A stretch of DNA of 45,000 nt from Propionibacteriaceae bacterium (GCA_009780915.1 WQZD01000020.1:1-45000), one strand, 5' to 3'. Shown: positions 33,841 through 41,683, numbered from the stretch's first letter. Notes: generated by a model from the letters alone, not told the origin. Program-made: numbers and translations.

Positions 33841-34737
33841 CTACCCGCGCCCGCGCCAACCCTCGACCGGCAAAGCGAATTTCTTGACCAGACGAGACGT
33901 GAACGGCTGCTCCGACAAGCGGGCGACCGTCAGGTCGTGCTCGTAGCGCCGGATCTCCAGCCGCGACCCGGCGGGCACGTCCTCGACTCGACCGCCGTCG
34001 CAGCACACCACCGCAGGAACGTCGGCCAACACGTCCAACTGGACCCGCGAGTCGGGCGCCAAGACCATGGGGCGCGCGAACAGGGCGTGCGCGGCCAACG
34101 GGACGATCTGGTACGCCTCCAACTGCGGCCACATGACAGGCCCTCCCGCGGAGAAGGCGTAGGCCGTGGAACCCGTCGGGGTGGACACGAGAATCCCGTC
34201 ACAGGCCCACCGCGACACCGGGAGACCGTCGATGGAGACCAGGCAATCGATCATCATCATCCGCGAGGCCTTCTCCAACGACACCTCGTTGATCGCCACC
34301 GACGACCAACTGGGCTTTTCTTCGTCGCCCTTGAAGAGGTCGATCTGGATGGTCATGCGCCGCTCGAGAAAGAAATCCCCGGTGACCACGTGGTGGACCA
34401 GCTCGGGCATCTGGGACATCTCCAGTTCGGCCAGGAAACCCACGTGGCCCAAGTTGACGCCCAGGACGGGGATCTCCGACTCCAGCGCACGCTCCGCCGC
34501 GCGCAGAATCGTCCCGTCGCCGCCGAAGACGACCACGACTTCCGCCGAGCGCAGGGAGGTGGACGTGATGTCCGCCAGCCGCGCCCCCGGCACACGGGCA
34601 TGGATGTCCTCACGCGCCTCGGGCACCACCAGGCATTCGACGCCGGTCGGCAGCTCCTCGATGAAGCGGCAGGCGGCCTCCAGCGCTGGGAGGCGAGAGG
34701 CGTGTATCCACACCGCAATTCTTCGAGAGCTCTTCAC
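33841..34737 (-). CDS. nadK: NAD kinase
   Basis: Phosphorylates NAD to NADP. About 298 residues from GTG (V-KSSRRIAVWIHAS). Motifs: VVFGGDGTILRAAERAL (GGDGT phosphate loop), GVNLGHVGFLAE (NAD site), NEVSLEKAS and CDGILVSTPTGSTAYAFSAGGP. An ATG at 34767 is an alternative start without a good ribosome site; the GTG at 34737 has AGGGG very close upstream. It precedes recN by 14 bases. In other Actinobacteria tlyA comes directly before it; here an ABC cassette and a nicotinamidase intervene. Confidence 0.95.
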   Translation of the reverse strand: MKSSRRIAVWIHASRLPALEAACRFIEELPTGVECLVVPEAREDIHARVPGARLADITSTSLRSAEVVVVFGGDGTILRAAERALESEIPVLGVNLGHVGFLAELEMSQMPELVHHVVTGDFFLERRMTIQIDLFKGDEEKPSWSSVAINEVSLEKASRMMMIDCLVSIDGLPVSRWACDGILVSTPTGSTAYAFSAGGPVMWPQLEAYQIVPLAAHALFARPMVLAPDSRVQLDVLADVPAVVCCDGGRVEDVPAGSRLEIRRYEHDLTVARLSEQPFTSRLVKKFALPVEGWRGRG

Positions 34738-34809
34738 AGCCCCTACTGTAGTGCGCCCCTGCGACATTTTTGGCACGGATCCGTGATCTCCCCTCGTCAC
34801 TGGCCCGAC

Positions 34810-35490
34810 TCAGATCTCTTTCCTGGTGTAGATCACCGTGGAGACGACCCCCGAGACCACCAGGAAGACCGCCGAGCCCAGGATGCCGATCAAGGGGATC
34901 AGGTAGAAGTTGTCCGTGAAGAAGCTCTGGACCTGCTGGATGAGGCTGATCGCGTTCTGGATCCCGTTCTTCACGTTGTTGCGCACGAGAAGCATCCCGA
35001 GGAGCATGACGATGTACAGGGGCACCATCGTGAAGATGTACGCCTTGGAGAAGGTGAACTTGAAGTAGATCGGGAAGGCGATCCCCGTGGCGAAGAAGTA
35101 GTAGAGGAAGGCGACGGCCAAGACCCCCCAGAACACGACCGGGTCCATGGGAGAGCCTTGGACCCGGGAGATGATCCACCCCATCAGACCCGACGCCACA
35201 GTGGCCGCCACGCCGATGATGAGGGTGTACAGATACCGGCCGATGATCATCTCCGACTTGCGCAAGGGCAGCAGGCCGTACAACCTGTCGGAGTGGTTGC
35301 GCTCATGCATCGAGAAGACGTACCCTCCGAAGAAGACGGCCAGGACGATCATGAGGATCATTCCGATCTCCGGGATCTTGGCCACGAGCCCGATGGCGCC
35401 GGCGAGGACGAGCCCGACGGCCGCGCCCATGATCAGATAACTACGCCCAGTGTAAAAGTCCAGCTTCGTGGCGTTCCAAATCCTACGCAT
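34810..35490 (-). CDS. ABC-2 type exporter permease
   Basis: A 226-residue permease with six hydrophobic helices (about 18-34, 38-56, 82-104, 116-140, 146-165, 196-220) and the ABC2_membrane_5-like FSMHERNHSDRLYGLLPLRKSEMIIGRY loop. The start MRRIWNATKLDFY overlaps the ATPase gene end by eight bases. With the ATPase it makes a simple exporter resembling Firmicutes antibiotic/lantibiotic ABC pairs of the YtrB/BcrA type. It is inserted between nadK and tlyA. No substrate can be named. Confidence 0.85.
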   Translation of the reverse strand: MRRIWNATKLDFYTGRSYLIMGAAVGLVLAGAIGLVAKIPEIGMILMIVLAVFFGGYVFSMHERNHSDRLYGLLPLRKSEMIIGRYLYTLIIGVAATVASGLMGWIISRVQGSPMDPVVFWGVLAVAFLYYFFATGIAFPIYFKFTFSKAYIFTMVPLYIVMLLGMLLVRNNVKNGIQNAISLIQQVQSFFTDNFYLIPLIGILGSAVFLVVSGVVSTVIYTRKEI

Positions 35491-36349
35491 GTTTGTTGAT
35501 GCCTCCCTTGCTGATGTGGACCAAGATTTCATCGATGGTGGGTGTGACCGTCTCGAGCCCCGGCGGCAGGCCTGTGGCATCGCTGGCCCGGATCATGCCG
35601 GTGAAACCGACACTCGTCGTGGCGGCGCCGATGATCTGCCCTGTCAGGTCGGCGGTCAGCGCGGACCGATCTCCCCTGATGATCAGGAAGTGGTCGAGCA
35701 GCCCGTCCTTGGTGCCCGTGTAGAAGATCTTTCCGTGCTCGATCACGGTGATGTACTCGGCGACGCGCTCCAGATCCGAGGTGATGTGCGTGGAGAAGAA
35801 GACGCTGCGTTCCCCGTCCGAGATGTAGCGCTGAAGGATGTCCAGCAACTCGTCGCGGGCCACGGGGTCCAAGCCCGAGGTGGGCTCGTCGAGTATCAGC
35901 AGTTTCGCCCCATGGGACATGGCCACCGCCAGCATGAGCTTCATCTTCATACCACGCGACAGCTCTCGCACCCTCTTCCCCGTCGTCAACTCGAACTCGT
36001 CGAGGAACTGGGCGAAGAGGGCGGTGTCCCATCCGCGATAGAACCCGCGCACGACTTTCTCCACCTCGCGGATCCGCCAGGAGTCGACGAAGAAGATCTC
36101 GTCGAAGACTGCGCCCAGCTCCTGTTTGATCGCGAGCTCGTCGGCGATGTTGTCCAAACCGAACACGTGAACCTCGCCGCTGTCGCGGGTGGCCATGTTC
36201 AAAATGGTACGAATCGTGGTGGTCTTGCCGGCGCCGTTCTGTCCGACGAACCCCATGATCTTCCCCATCGGCAGGGCGAAAGACACCGAATCGAGTTTGA
36301 AACCTGGATAGCTCTTACAGAGGTTCTGAATCTCAAGGGCATTGCTCAT
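35483..36349 (-). CDS. ABC exporter ATP-binding protein
   Basis: A 288-residue ATPase. Walker A GFVGQNGAGKTTTIRTIL, ABC signature LSRGMKMKLMLAVA, Walker B KLLILDEPTSGLDP and the H-loop FFSTHITSDLE are all present. The last 60 residues form a small regulatory beta domain. It has GGGAGG upstream. The signature LSxGMKxKL and general wording resemble Firmicutes YtrB/BcrA-like ATPases. The 293-base upstream gap is A/T-rich and contains a palindrome; the expected GntR (YtrA) repressor gene is not adjacent. Confidence 0.9.
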   Translation of the reverse strand: MSNALEIQNLCKSYPGFKLDSVSFALPMGKIMGFVGQNGAGKTTTIRTILNMATRDSGEVHVFGLDNIADELAIKQELGAVFDEIFFVDSWRIREVEKVVRGFYRGWDTALFAQFLDEFELTTGKRVRELSRGMKMKLMLAVAMSHGAKLLILDEPTSGLDPVARDELLDILQRYISDGERSVFFSTHITSDLERVAEYITVIEHGKIFYTGTKDGLLDHFLIIRGDRSALTADLTGQIIGAATTSVGFTGMIRASDATGLPPGLETVTPTIDEILVHISKGGINKHA

Positions 36350-36517
36350 CTGTGCTTTCCTCCCATAGTCGCTGAAAGAGATGATGTATGTGGGCGTGTG
36401 ACAGTCTCGCGGTCCTCGCGGCGCCGGTCCTTGCTACGAAGGTCTCCCCGATCCCCCTCTGACCTCAGATCCCTGATGATCGCCAACGACCCCTGTCGTT
36501 TATAGTCATTTGTCTTT

Positions 36518-36527
36518 TATGTACATA
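36518..36527. promoter_or_regulatory. Palindrome TATGTACATA in the divergent ABC/pncA region
   Basis: A perfect ten-base palindrome inside the most A/T-rich stretch of the window (about 36490-36545). GntR/YtrA-type repressors often bind such TGTACA-centred sites. The 36350-36642 gap has no gene-like frame. Confidence 0.4.
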
Positions 36528-36642
36528 TAGCATAGTAACACTCGGGATATCGTCAGCCAATCACACGTCCCACCCATCACGACGACCTGGTCGGGCATGA
36601 CAGGATGGTGGGAGAGGACAGTTCACGTGAAAGAGAGGAATC

Positions 36643-37209
36643 ATGGCCACAGCGCTGATCGTCGTCGACGTGCAGAGGGACTTCTGCGAGGGTGGGGCCT
36701 TGGCCGTGACAGGGGGGTCCGCCGTGGCCCGCCTCATCAGCGAGCACGCGGCACGCCACCCGTACGACATGGTCGTCGCGACCCGGGACGCGCACGTCGA
36801 CCCCGGCGCCCATTTCTCCCCCGCTCCTGACTTCGTCGACACTTGGCCCCCGCATTGCCGCGTGGGAACCCCCGGGTGGCGCCTGCACCCCGAACTCACC
36901 CTTCCCCGCATCGACCTCCTCGTCGACAAGGGGTTCTTCTCGCCCGCCTATTCGGGATTCGAAGGCGAGGACCCGTGGGGCCAGCCCCTCGACCTCCTCC
37001 TGCGCGCCCACGGCGTCGAGGTGGTGGACATCGTCGGCATCGCCACCGACTACTGTGTGAAACACACCGCCTGGGACGCCGCCCGGCTCGGGTACGACAC
37101 GCGCGTCCTCATGGACCTCACGGCGGCGGTCGATCCTGACGCCGTCCCGCACCTGCGTCTGGACTTCGCGCAGCGAGGGATCGTCGCGCTCGACTCATGC
37201 GCTGTCTGA
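36643..37209 (+). CDS. pncA: Nicotinamidase (isochorismatase family)
   Basis: Converts nicotinamide to nicotinate for NAD salvage. 188 residues: LIVVDVQRDFCEGG (catalytic Asp), TRDAHVDPGAHFS (metal ligands Asp and His), LLVDKGFF (Lys) and GIATDYCVKHTAWDA (nucleophile Cys). The triad Asp-Lys-Cys is complete. It is convergent with tlyA and their ends overlap by 15 bases. It lies in the same block as nadK, a neighbourhood with a shared NAD theme although the strands differ. It is probably transcribed from the A/T-rich region upstream. Confidence 0.93.
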   Translation: MATALIVVDVQRDFCEGGALAVTGGSAVARLISEHAARHPYDMVVATRDAHVDPGAHFSPAPDFVDTWPPHCRVGTPGWRLHPELTLPRIDLLVDKGFFSPAYSGFEGEDPWGQPLDLLLRAHGVEVVDIVGIATDYCVKHTAWDAARLGYDTRVLMDLTAAVDPDAVPHLRLDFAQRGIVALDSCAV

Positions 37210-37959
37210 CTCGTGCGCGGTTGAGGACTCACCGTCCGCCTCTCCGCGCCGGAACAGGCAGAACACCTCCTGGTTGCCCTTCTCCCCGATCACGGCGCTA
37301 GGGGCCGACCAGGCGAGAGACCACCCCGCGTCGCGGGCGCACGCGACGACGGCCGCCACCGCGCGGGCACGGTGGTCGTCATCCACGACCACCCCGTGGG
37401 AGTCCAGGCCACCGCGGCCCACTTCGAACTGCGGCTTGACCAGGACGAGGGCGGCCCCGTCGGCGGCCACCACGGCCAGAAGCCGGTCGAGGATGAGTCT
37501 CAGCGAGATGAAGGACACGTCGGCCACGACCAGATCGACCCGGTGGCCGCCGACCGTGTCCAGATCGAGGTCTTTGAGGTTCACACCCTCCCGCAGGACC
37601 ACCCGGGTGTCGTCGCGGAGGAGTCCCGCCATCTGACCATGCCCGACGTCGACGGCGTACACCTGGCGCGCGCCGCGCTCGAGGAGCACCTGGGTGAAAC
37701 CGCCCGTGGAGGCGCCGGCGTCCAGGACACGGCCTGCCACCGACAGCCCGCACTCGTCGAGCGCATGGACGAGTTTGTGGGCGCCACGGGAGACATAATG
37801 GTCCAGGAGCACGTCGATGACGGCGTCCTCGCCGACCTGGGTCGACGCGCGCACCCGCGACACGCCGGCGACGCGCACGCGATCGGAGTCGATGAGTTGG
37901 CGGGCATGGCTGCGAGAGCGCGCCGACCCACGGTCCACGAGGGCCAGATCAAGACGCAT
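37195..37959 (-). CDS. tlyA: 16S/23S rRNA 2'-O-methyltransferase TlyA
   Basis: Methylates rRNA ribose; loss in mycobacteria gives capreomycin resistance. 254 residues from MRLDLALVDRGSARSRSHAR, an S4 RNA-binding domain (1-60), then a Rossmann domain with LDAGASTGGFTQVLLERGA (SAM site), VVADVSFISLRLIL and VLVKPQFEVGRG (catalytic Lys/Asp region). The start overlaps the small gene before it by 11 bases and the end overlaps pncA by 15. The tail (ESSTAHESDSA) is outside the core. Confidence 0.95.
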   Translation of the reverse strand: MRLDLALVDRGSARSRSHARQLIDSDRVRVAGVSRVRASTQVGEDAVIDVLLDHYVSRGAHKLVHALDECGLSVAGRVLDAGASTGGFTQVLLERGARQVYAVDVGHGQMAGLLRDDTRVVLREGVNLKDLDLDTVGGHRVDLVVADVSFISLRLILDRLLAVVAADGAALVLVKPQFEVGRGGLDSHGVVVDDDHRARAVAAVVACARDAGWSLAWSAPSAVIGEKGNQEVFCLFRRGEADGESSTAHESDSA

Positions 37960-38110
37960 CGCGGCGCAAGAGGGTGTCGAGGGCGTCGTGAGCGGCACGC
38001 AGGACGTCCGCGTGGTCCTCCAGGGGCAGATCGCCCAGGCGAGCCACCTGACGCAAGGCTTCGTCGACGGTCTCATCTCCGGTCGTCGGAGGCTCCTCCA
38101 CAGAACTCAT
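37949..38110 (-). CDS. Small conserved protein preceding tlyA (Rv1693-like)
   Basis: A 53-residue, mostly helical protein (MSSVEEPPTTGDETVDEAL, then RQVARLGDLPLEDHADVLRA and HDALDTLLRR). A similarly small gene stands at this place in mycobacteria. It overlaps tlyA by 11 bases, so it is translationally coupled. A TATACT -10 element ends seven bases before its ATG, with no Shine-Dalgarno site, indicating a leaderless start for the operon. The role is unknown. Confidence 0.75.
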   Translation of the reverse strand: MSSVEEPPTTGDETVDEALRQVARLGDLPLEDHADVLRAAHDALDTLLRRDAS

Positions 38111-38117
38111 GCCTGCC

Positions 38118-38123
38118 AGTATA
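38118..38123 (-). promoter_or_regulatory. -10 element for the tlyA operon (TATACT)
   Basis: On the minus strand TATACT ends seven bases before the ATG at 38110. An inverted repeat occupies the spacer/-35 area. Confidence 0.5.
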
Positions 38124-38128
38124 GGACC

Positions 38129-38152
38129 CTCGCGTCCCCCCAGGGACGCGAG
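38129..38152. repeat. 24-base inverted repeat overlapping the tlyA-operon promoter
   Basis: CTCGCGTCCC and GGGACGCGAG form a perfect 10-base stem with a four-base loop. It lies between two divergent transcription units, so it is not at the 3' end of either. It covers the expected -35/spacer region of the tlyA-operon promoter, so it may be an operator. Confidence 0.5.
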
Positions 38153-38216
38153 CGAGACGTTCACGCCAGGCGCCAGGTGAGGGCGACGACAGGCGGACGA
38201 CCGGCCCGGCGATGAA

Positions 38217-38246
38217 TTGAAGATCCTCGAAGAGCGGTCCTAGACT
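38217..38246 (+). promoter_or_regulatory. Promoter of the biotin transporter operon
   Basis: TTGAAG and TAGACT (38241-38246) are about 18 bases apart. The transcript would start near the ATG at 38253. Confidence 0.5.
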
Positions 38247-38252
38247 GGGAAC

Positions 38253-38375
38253 ATGAAGCTGACGAGGGATGACATCCGCCATCCGGTGGCGTCCCTCGTG
38301 GGTTCCCACAGACCGCCGGTGGTGTCCACACGTCATATCGCCTCGACCCGTGAGGCGCGGATCGATCCATGCTGA
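38253..38375 (+). CDS. Candidate 40-residue leader ORF before ecfT
   Basis: MKLTRDDIRHPVASLVGS opens a 40-codon frame rich in His and Arg. Its ATG lies six bases after a TAGACT -10 element (leaderless), and its stop TGA overlaps the start region of ecfT, so it may couple transport-gene translation. I recognise no homologue. It may be non-coding 5' leader. Confidence 0.3.
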   Translation: MKLTRDDIRHPVASLVGSHRPPVVSTRHIASTREARIDPC

Positions 38376-39049
38376 GCCTGTACGTCCCCGGAGACTCGCT
38401 CATCCACCGGACCCCCGCCTGGCTCAAGCTCCTGGTGTTGTGTGTGTGCGGAACCGCTGTCATGATCATCCCCTCTCCCGTGGCGTTGGCTGTCGGATTG
38501 GCGCTGGTCGTCGTCTCGTACGCCGTCGCCGGCATCGGCGTCCGCGTCGTGTGGCGCGCCTCGCGTGCCATCCTGGTCTTCGTCGTCGTCATCACCGCGT
38601 TCCAGTGGTTGTTCAGCTCGTGGGCTCTCGCCCTGGTCGTCGGCGAGAGGATCCTCTTCCTCGTCGCCGCAGCCAACCTCCTCACCGTGACCACCACCAT
38701 GTCGGACCTGATCGCGACGGTGGAGTCTCTCCTGACCCCTTTCGCCCGGTGGGGCGTACGCCCCGACAGGGCCGGCATCGCCATCGCCCTGGCTTTGCGG
38801 TTCATCCCCACTCTGGTCGAGCAAGGGGCTCTCATCCGTGAGGCGCAAGCCGCCCGAGGGGTGAAGGCGCCGTTCACCTATCTGGCCCCGCTGATCATCC
38901 GGGCCCTCCGCATGGCGGACGGAGTCGGCGAGGCCCTGGAGGCACGCGGCCTGGGCGCGGCCCCCGTACGGCCCCTGGGCGCCACCGGGCCCGACCCGGG
39001 GGCCACTGACCCGCCTGCCATCGCTCACCCCCCGACTGACAAGGAGTGA
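38369..39049 (+). CDS. bioN: ECF transporter transmembrane protein EcfT/BioN
   Basis: The scaffold of the energy-coupling-factor biotin importer. 226 residues with about five or six hydrophobic helices (17-40, 42-60, 68-88, 90-105, 145-170) and the two conserved Ala-Arg-Gly coupling motifs (EAQAARGVKA and LEARGLG) that engage the ATPase. The start MLSLYVPGDSLIHRTPAWLK is typical for EcfT. It ends overlapping the region of bioY (AAGGAGTGA). The C-terminal tail is Pro-rich. Confidence 0.92.
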   Translation: MLSLYVPGDSLIHRTPAWLKLLVLCVCGTAVMIIPSPVALAVGLALVVVSYAVAGIGVRVVWRASRAILVFVVVITAFQWLFSSWALALVVGERILFLVAAANLLTVTTTMSDLIATVESLLTPFARWGVRPDRAGIAIALALRFIPTLVEQGALIREAQAARGVKAPFTYLAPLIIRALRMADGVGEALEARGLGAAPVRPLGATGPDPGATDPPAIAHPPTDKE

Positions 39050-39051
39050 CT

Positions 39052-39609
39052 GTGCGACCGAAAGACATCGCCCTCATCGCCCTGTTCGCGGCCCTGACCT
39101 GCACCCTCGGTCTCACCCCGCTCATCCCCCTGCCCCTGATCGGCGCCACGTTCGCCCTGCAAACCCTCGGGATGCTGCTCGCGGGAGGGATCCTGGGCGC
39201 CCGACGCGCGACGGCGTCCATGGCGCTGGTGATCGCCCTCGTCGCCATCGGTCTGCCCGTCCTGACCGGAGGACAGGGCGGACTGGGCAAACTGGTCGGC
39301 CCCACCGCGGGCTTCATCTGGTCCTGGCCCATCGGCGCCTGCCTGACGGGACTGATGATCCAGCACTGGTGGGAGAAGCTCACCCCGGCGCGAGCCTTCG
39401 TCGCCGCGATCATCGGTTCGGTGAGCTTGTACGTCCTGGGCCACTCGTGGCTGGCCTTCAGCCTCCACGTCCCGTGGTCCGTCGCATGGTGGTCGTGGGT
39501 GGTGTACCTGCCCGGCGACATCGTCAAGTCCCTTCTCGCCGCGGTGGTCATCGTCACCGTGAAGAAGGCCTATCCCCTGATCACCCCTCGTACCCGGGCG
39601 GCCTCATGA
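39052..39609 (+). CDS. bioY: Biotin-binding S component BioY
   Basis: 185 residues. GTG at 39052 has AAGGAG with a five-base gap, which is better than the GTG at 39046. Six helices; characteristic BioY pieces are IPLPLIGATFALQTLGMLLAGG, GARRA, GPTAGFIWSWPIGA and YLPGDIVKSLLAA. It binds biotin with high affinity in the membrane and hands it to EcfT. Its stop overlaps the ATPase start (ATGA). Confidence 0.95.
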   Translation: MRPKDIALIALFAALTCTLGLTPLIPLPLIGATFALQTLGMLLAGGILGARRATASMALVIALVAIGLPVLTGGQGGLGKLVGPTAGFIWSWPIGACLTGLMIQHWWEKLTPARAFVAAIIGSVSLYVLGHSWLAFSLHVPWSVAWWSWVVYLPGDIVKSLLAAVVIVTVKKAYPLITPRTRAAS

Positions 39610-40277
39610 TCCAGATCGACTCAGTCAGCCACGTCTACGGGCGGCGCGAGGTGCTCAGCGAGGTCTCGTTGGACCTGGCCGAGCGCCGCATCGGCATCGT
39701 CGGGGGCAACGGGTCGGGCAAGTCGACGCTGCTGCGCCTGTGCAACGGACTGATCCTGCCCACGCGCGGACGGGTCCGGGTCCTCGGCCACGACACTGCT
39801 CGGGAGCTGTCGGTCGTACGTTCCCTCGTGGGTTTCGTCTTCCAGGACCCCGACCTGCAGATCATCATGCCGACTGTCGCCGAAGACCTCGCCTTCTCCT
39901 TGCGCCCGGCTCGCTTGTCCCGCCAGGAGGTCGCCGCCCGCGTCGATCTCTGGCTGGACGCCTACGGACTGGCGTCTCACAAGGACCACCCCGCACATCT
40001 GCTCTCCGGCGGCCAGAAACAACTCCTGGCCATCGCCGCCATCCTCATCACGCGACCGCAGATCCTGGTCTTCGACGAGCCCACCACACTGCTCGACCTG
40101 CGCAACACACGCCGGGTCATGGACGTGGTGTCAGGCCTGGACCAGCAGGTGATCGTCGCGACCCATGATCTCGACTTCCTCGCGGACTTCGACCGGGTGA
40201 TCGTCCTAGACGAGGGACGAGTCGTGGCGGACGACTCCCCCGCCCCCGCCCTGGCCGCCTACCGGCGTCTCGTGTGA
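39606..40277 (+). CDS. bioM: ECF transporter ATPase EcfA/BioM
   Basis: A 223-residue ATPase starting MIQIDSVSHVYG. Walker A VGGNGSGKSTLL, Q-loop FVFQDPD, signature LLSGGQKQLLAIAAIL, Walker B ILVFDEPTTLLD and H-loop ATHD are all present. A single ATPase gene (homodimer) is what dedicated BioMNY systems use. The gene order here is EcfT, BioY, EcfA. No biotin-synthesis genes are in the window, so uptake is the only biotin function seen. Confidence 0.94.
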   Translation: MIQIDSVSHVYGRREVLSEVSLDLAERRIGIVGGNGSGKSTLLRLCNGLILPTRGRVRVLGHDTARELSVVRSLVGFVFQDPDLQIIMPTVAEDLAFSLRPARLSRQEVAARVDLWLDAYGLASHKDHPAHLLSGGQKQLLAIAAILITRPQILVFDEPTTLLDLRNTRRVMDVVSGLDQQVIVATHDLDFLADFDRVIVLDEGRVVADDSPAPALAAYRRLV

Positions 40278-40293
40278 GCGACTGGAAGATCGC

Positions 40294-40299
40294 TAGACT
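40294..40299 (+). promoter_or_regulatory. -10 element (TAGACT) before the ParC-CTD-like gene
   Basis: TAGACT stands 49 bases before the ATG at 40348, inside the 70-base gap after bioM. It suggests a separate promoter; the -35 is weak. Confidence 0.35.
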
Positions 40300-40347
40300 C
40301 GTGTAGCAGAGCCCCGGACTAGGTGGGACGGGGTGGAAGGAGCGGTG

Positions 40348-41226
40348 ATGAACCAGGTGATCCTGTCCTCGACCGGGAGATTGGCGTGTGTCGACGTGCC
40401 GGAACCGGTGGGAAGGGCGCGCATGGGCCAGACCACCGCCCGCGCCGACCATGACGTGGTCGCGTCGAGCGCCGTGAGCATGGACGGGGCTGTCGGCGCC
40501 GTCACCAGTTCCGGACACGCGTTCCGCGTCGAGGTCGCGGATCTGCCGACTCTGCCTCCCGGCGGCCCTTGGTCGCTGTGGGACGGCCCCAAGGCCGATG
40601 ATCTGAACCCGGCATCCGGTCACGTGGTGGGCCTGTTCTGCCTCGACCGCGACGCCGCTCCCCTGGCTCTGGCCACATCGACTGGCGCCGTCAAACGTGT
40701 CGTCCCCGAGTACAAGGGGTGGACCACCTGGGAGGTCATGTCGGTCAAGGAGGACGACACGGTCGTGGGAGTCCATCACGCCTGGGACGGCGACGACCTG
40801 GTGTTCGTCACCCGGGACGCCCAGTTGCTGCGGGTGTCCGCCCGGGAGGTACGGCCCCAGGGCCGTCCAGCCGGCGGCATGGCCGGAATCCGACTGGCCG
40901 AGGATTCGGAGGTGATCTTCTTCACCGCCGTGGCCAAGGATGACGCCGAGCAGACCATCGTCGCCACCATGGCCGTGGGCCCGGAGTCGGTCTCCACGGT
41001 GAAGACCACGCCACTAACCGAGTACCCGTCCAAGGGACGTTCCACCTCGGGTGTGCGTACCCAGCGCTTCCTCAAAGGACAGGACAGACTGGCCCTGGCC
41101 TGGGTCGGCCTGCCTCCTGTGCGCGCCTGCGACTCGGCCGGATCGCCACGCAATCTTCCCTCCACGCACGACCGCCGTGACGGGACCGGCGCCAAAGTCT
41201 ATGGCCCCTTCGCCGCCTTCGGATGA
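40348..41226 (+). CDS. Stand-alone ParC/GyrA-type C-terminal beta-pinwheel protein
   Basis: 292 residues from an ATG with GGAAGGAG five bases upstream. The whole chain matches only the DNA-wrapping C-terminal domain of type IIA topoisomerase A subunits. Blade motifs parallel ParC at 16534: VRPQGRPAGGMAGIRL against VRPQGRSGGGMAGISL, TEYPSKGRSTSGVRTQRFL against ELYPSKGRATGGVRSHRFL, then LAWVGLPP and a shared ending RRDGTG. The N-terminal cleavage domain, the catalytic Tyr and the coiled coil are absent, so it cannot cut DNA. It could bend or wrap DNA, or bind ParC partners. It is followed by DUF1810 18 bases later. An alternative GTG at 40333 is less likely. Confidence 0.88.
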   Translation: MNQVILSSTGRLACVDVPEPVGRARMGQTTARADHDVVASSAVSMDGAVGAVTSSGHAFRVEVADLPTLPPGGPWSLWDGPKADDLNPASGHVVGLFCLDRDAAPLALATSTGAVKRVVPEYKGWTTWEVMSVKEDDTVVGVHHAWDGDDLVFVTRDAQLLRVSAREVRPQGRPAGGMAGIRLAEDSEVIFFTAVAKDDAEQTIVATMAVGPESVSTVKTTPLTEYPSKGRSTSGVRTQRFLKGQDRLALAWVGLPPVRACDSAGSPRNLPSTHDRRDGTGAKVYGPFAAFG

Positions 41227-41244
41227 TCGCCCTGCGGACCTCCC

Positions 41245-41661
41245 ATGACGGACCCTCGTCTGACCCGCTTCCTCACCGCCCAGGAGGGCGTCTACCCGCG
41301 GGCTTTGGCGGAGGTGCGCGCCGGACGCAAACGCACTCACTGGATGTGGTTCATCTTCCCGCAGATCGCTGGCCTGGGCGTCAGCCCCATGTCTCAGACG
41401 TACGCCATCCACGATCTGAGCGAGGCCCAGGCCTACGCGGCTGATCCGACTCTGGGCTCACGGTTGGTGGAGATCACGACGGCTCTGCTGGATCTGACGC
41501 CTGACCCGGAGGTCGTCTTCGGGTATCCCGACGACCTCAAACTGCGCAGTTGCATGACACTGTTCTCCGCCGTGCCGGGCGCCGATCCCGTCTTTCAGCG
41601 GGTCCTGGACGAGTGGTTCTCCTCCTGCGCCGACGAGGCGACCCTCCGACTCCTCGGCTGA
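41245..41661 (+). CDS. DUF1810 family protein
   Basis: A 138-residue helical protein with the family's core wording: RTHWMWFIFPQIAGLG, SPMSQTYAI, EAQAYAADPTLGSRL, and GYPDDLKLRSCMTLFS. No function is established. It starts 18 bases after the topoisomerase-domain gene and converges on the HAD phosphatase gene, with 22 bases between stops. Confidence 0.93.
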   Translation: MTDPRLTRFLTAQEGVYPRALAEVRAGRKRTHWMWFIFPQIAGLGVSPMSQTYAIHDLSEAQAYAADPTLGSRLVEITTALLDLTPDPEVVFGYPDDLKLRSCMTLFSAVPGADPVFQRVLDEWFSSCADEATLRLLG

Positions 41662-41683
41662 GGAGCACGCCGATCCTCGATCC

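Noticed and set aside
40278-41226. Broken gyrA/parC pseudogene
   Set aside because: The frame is intact with its own ribosome site and a precise domain boundary. Nothing resembling the N-terminal cleavage domain remains upstream, where bioM is intact.
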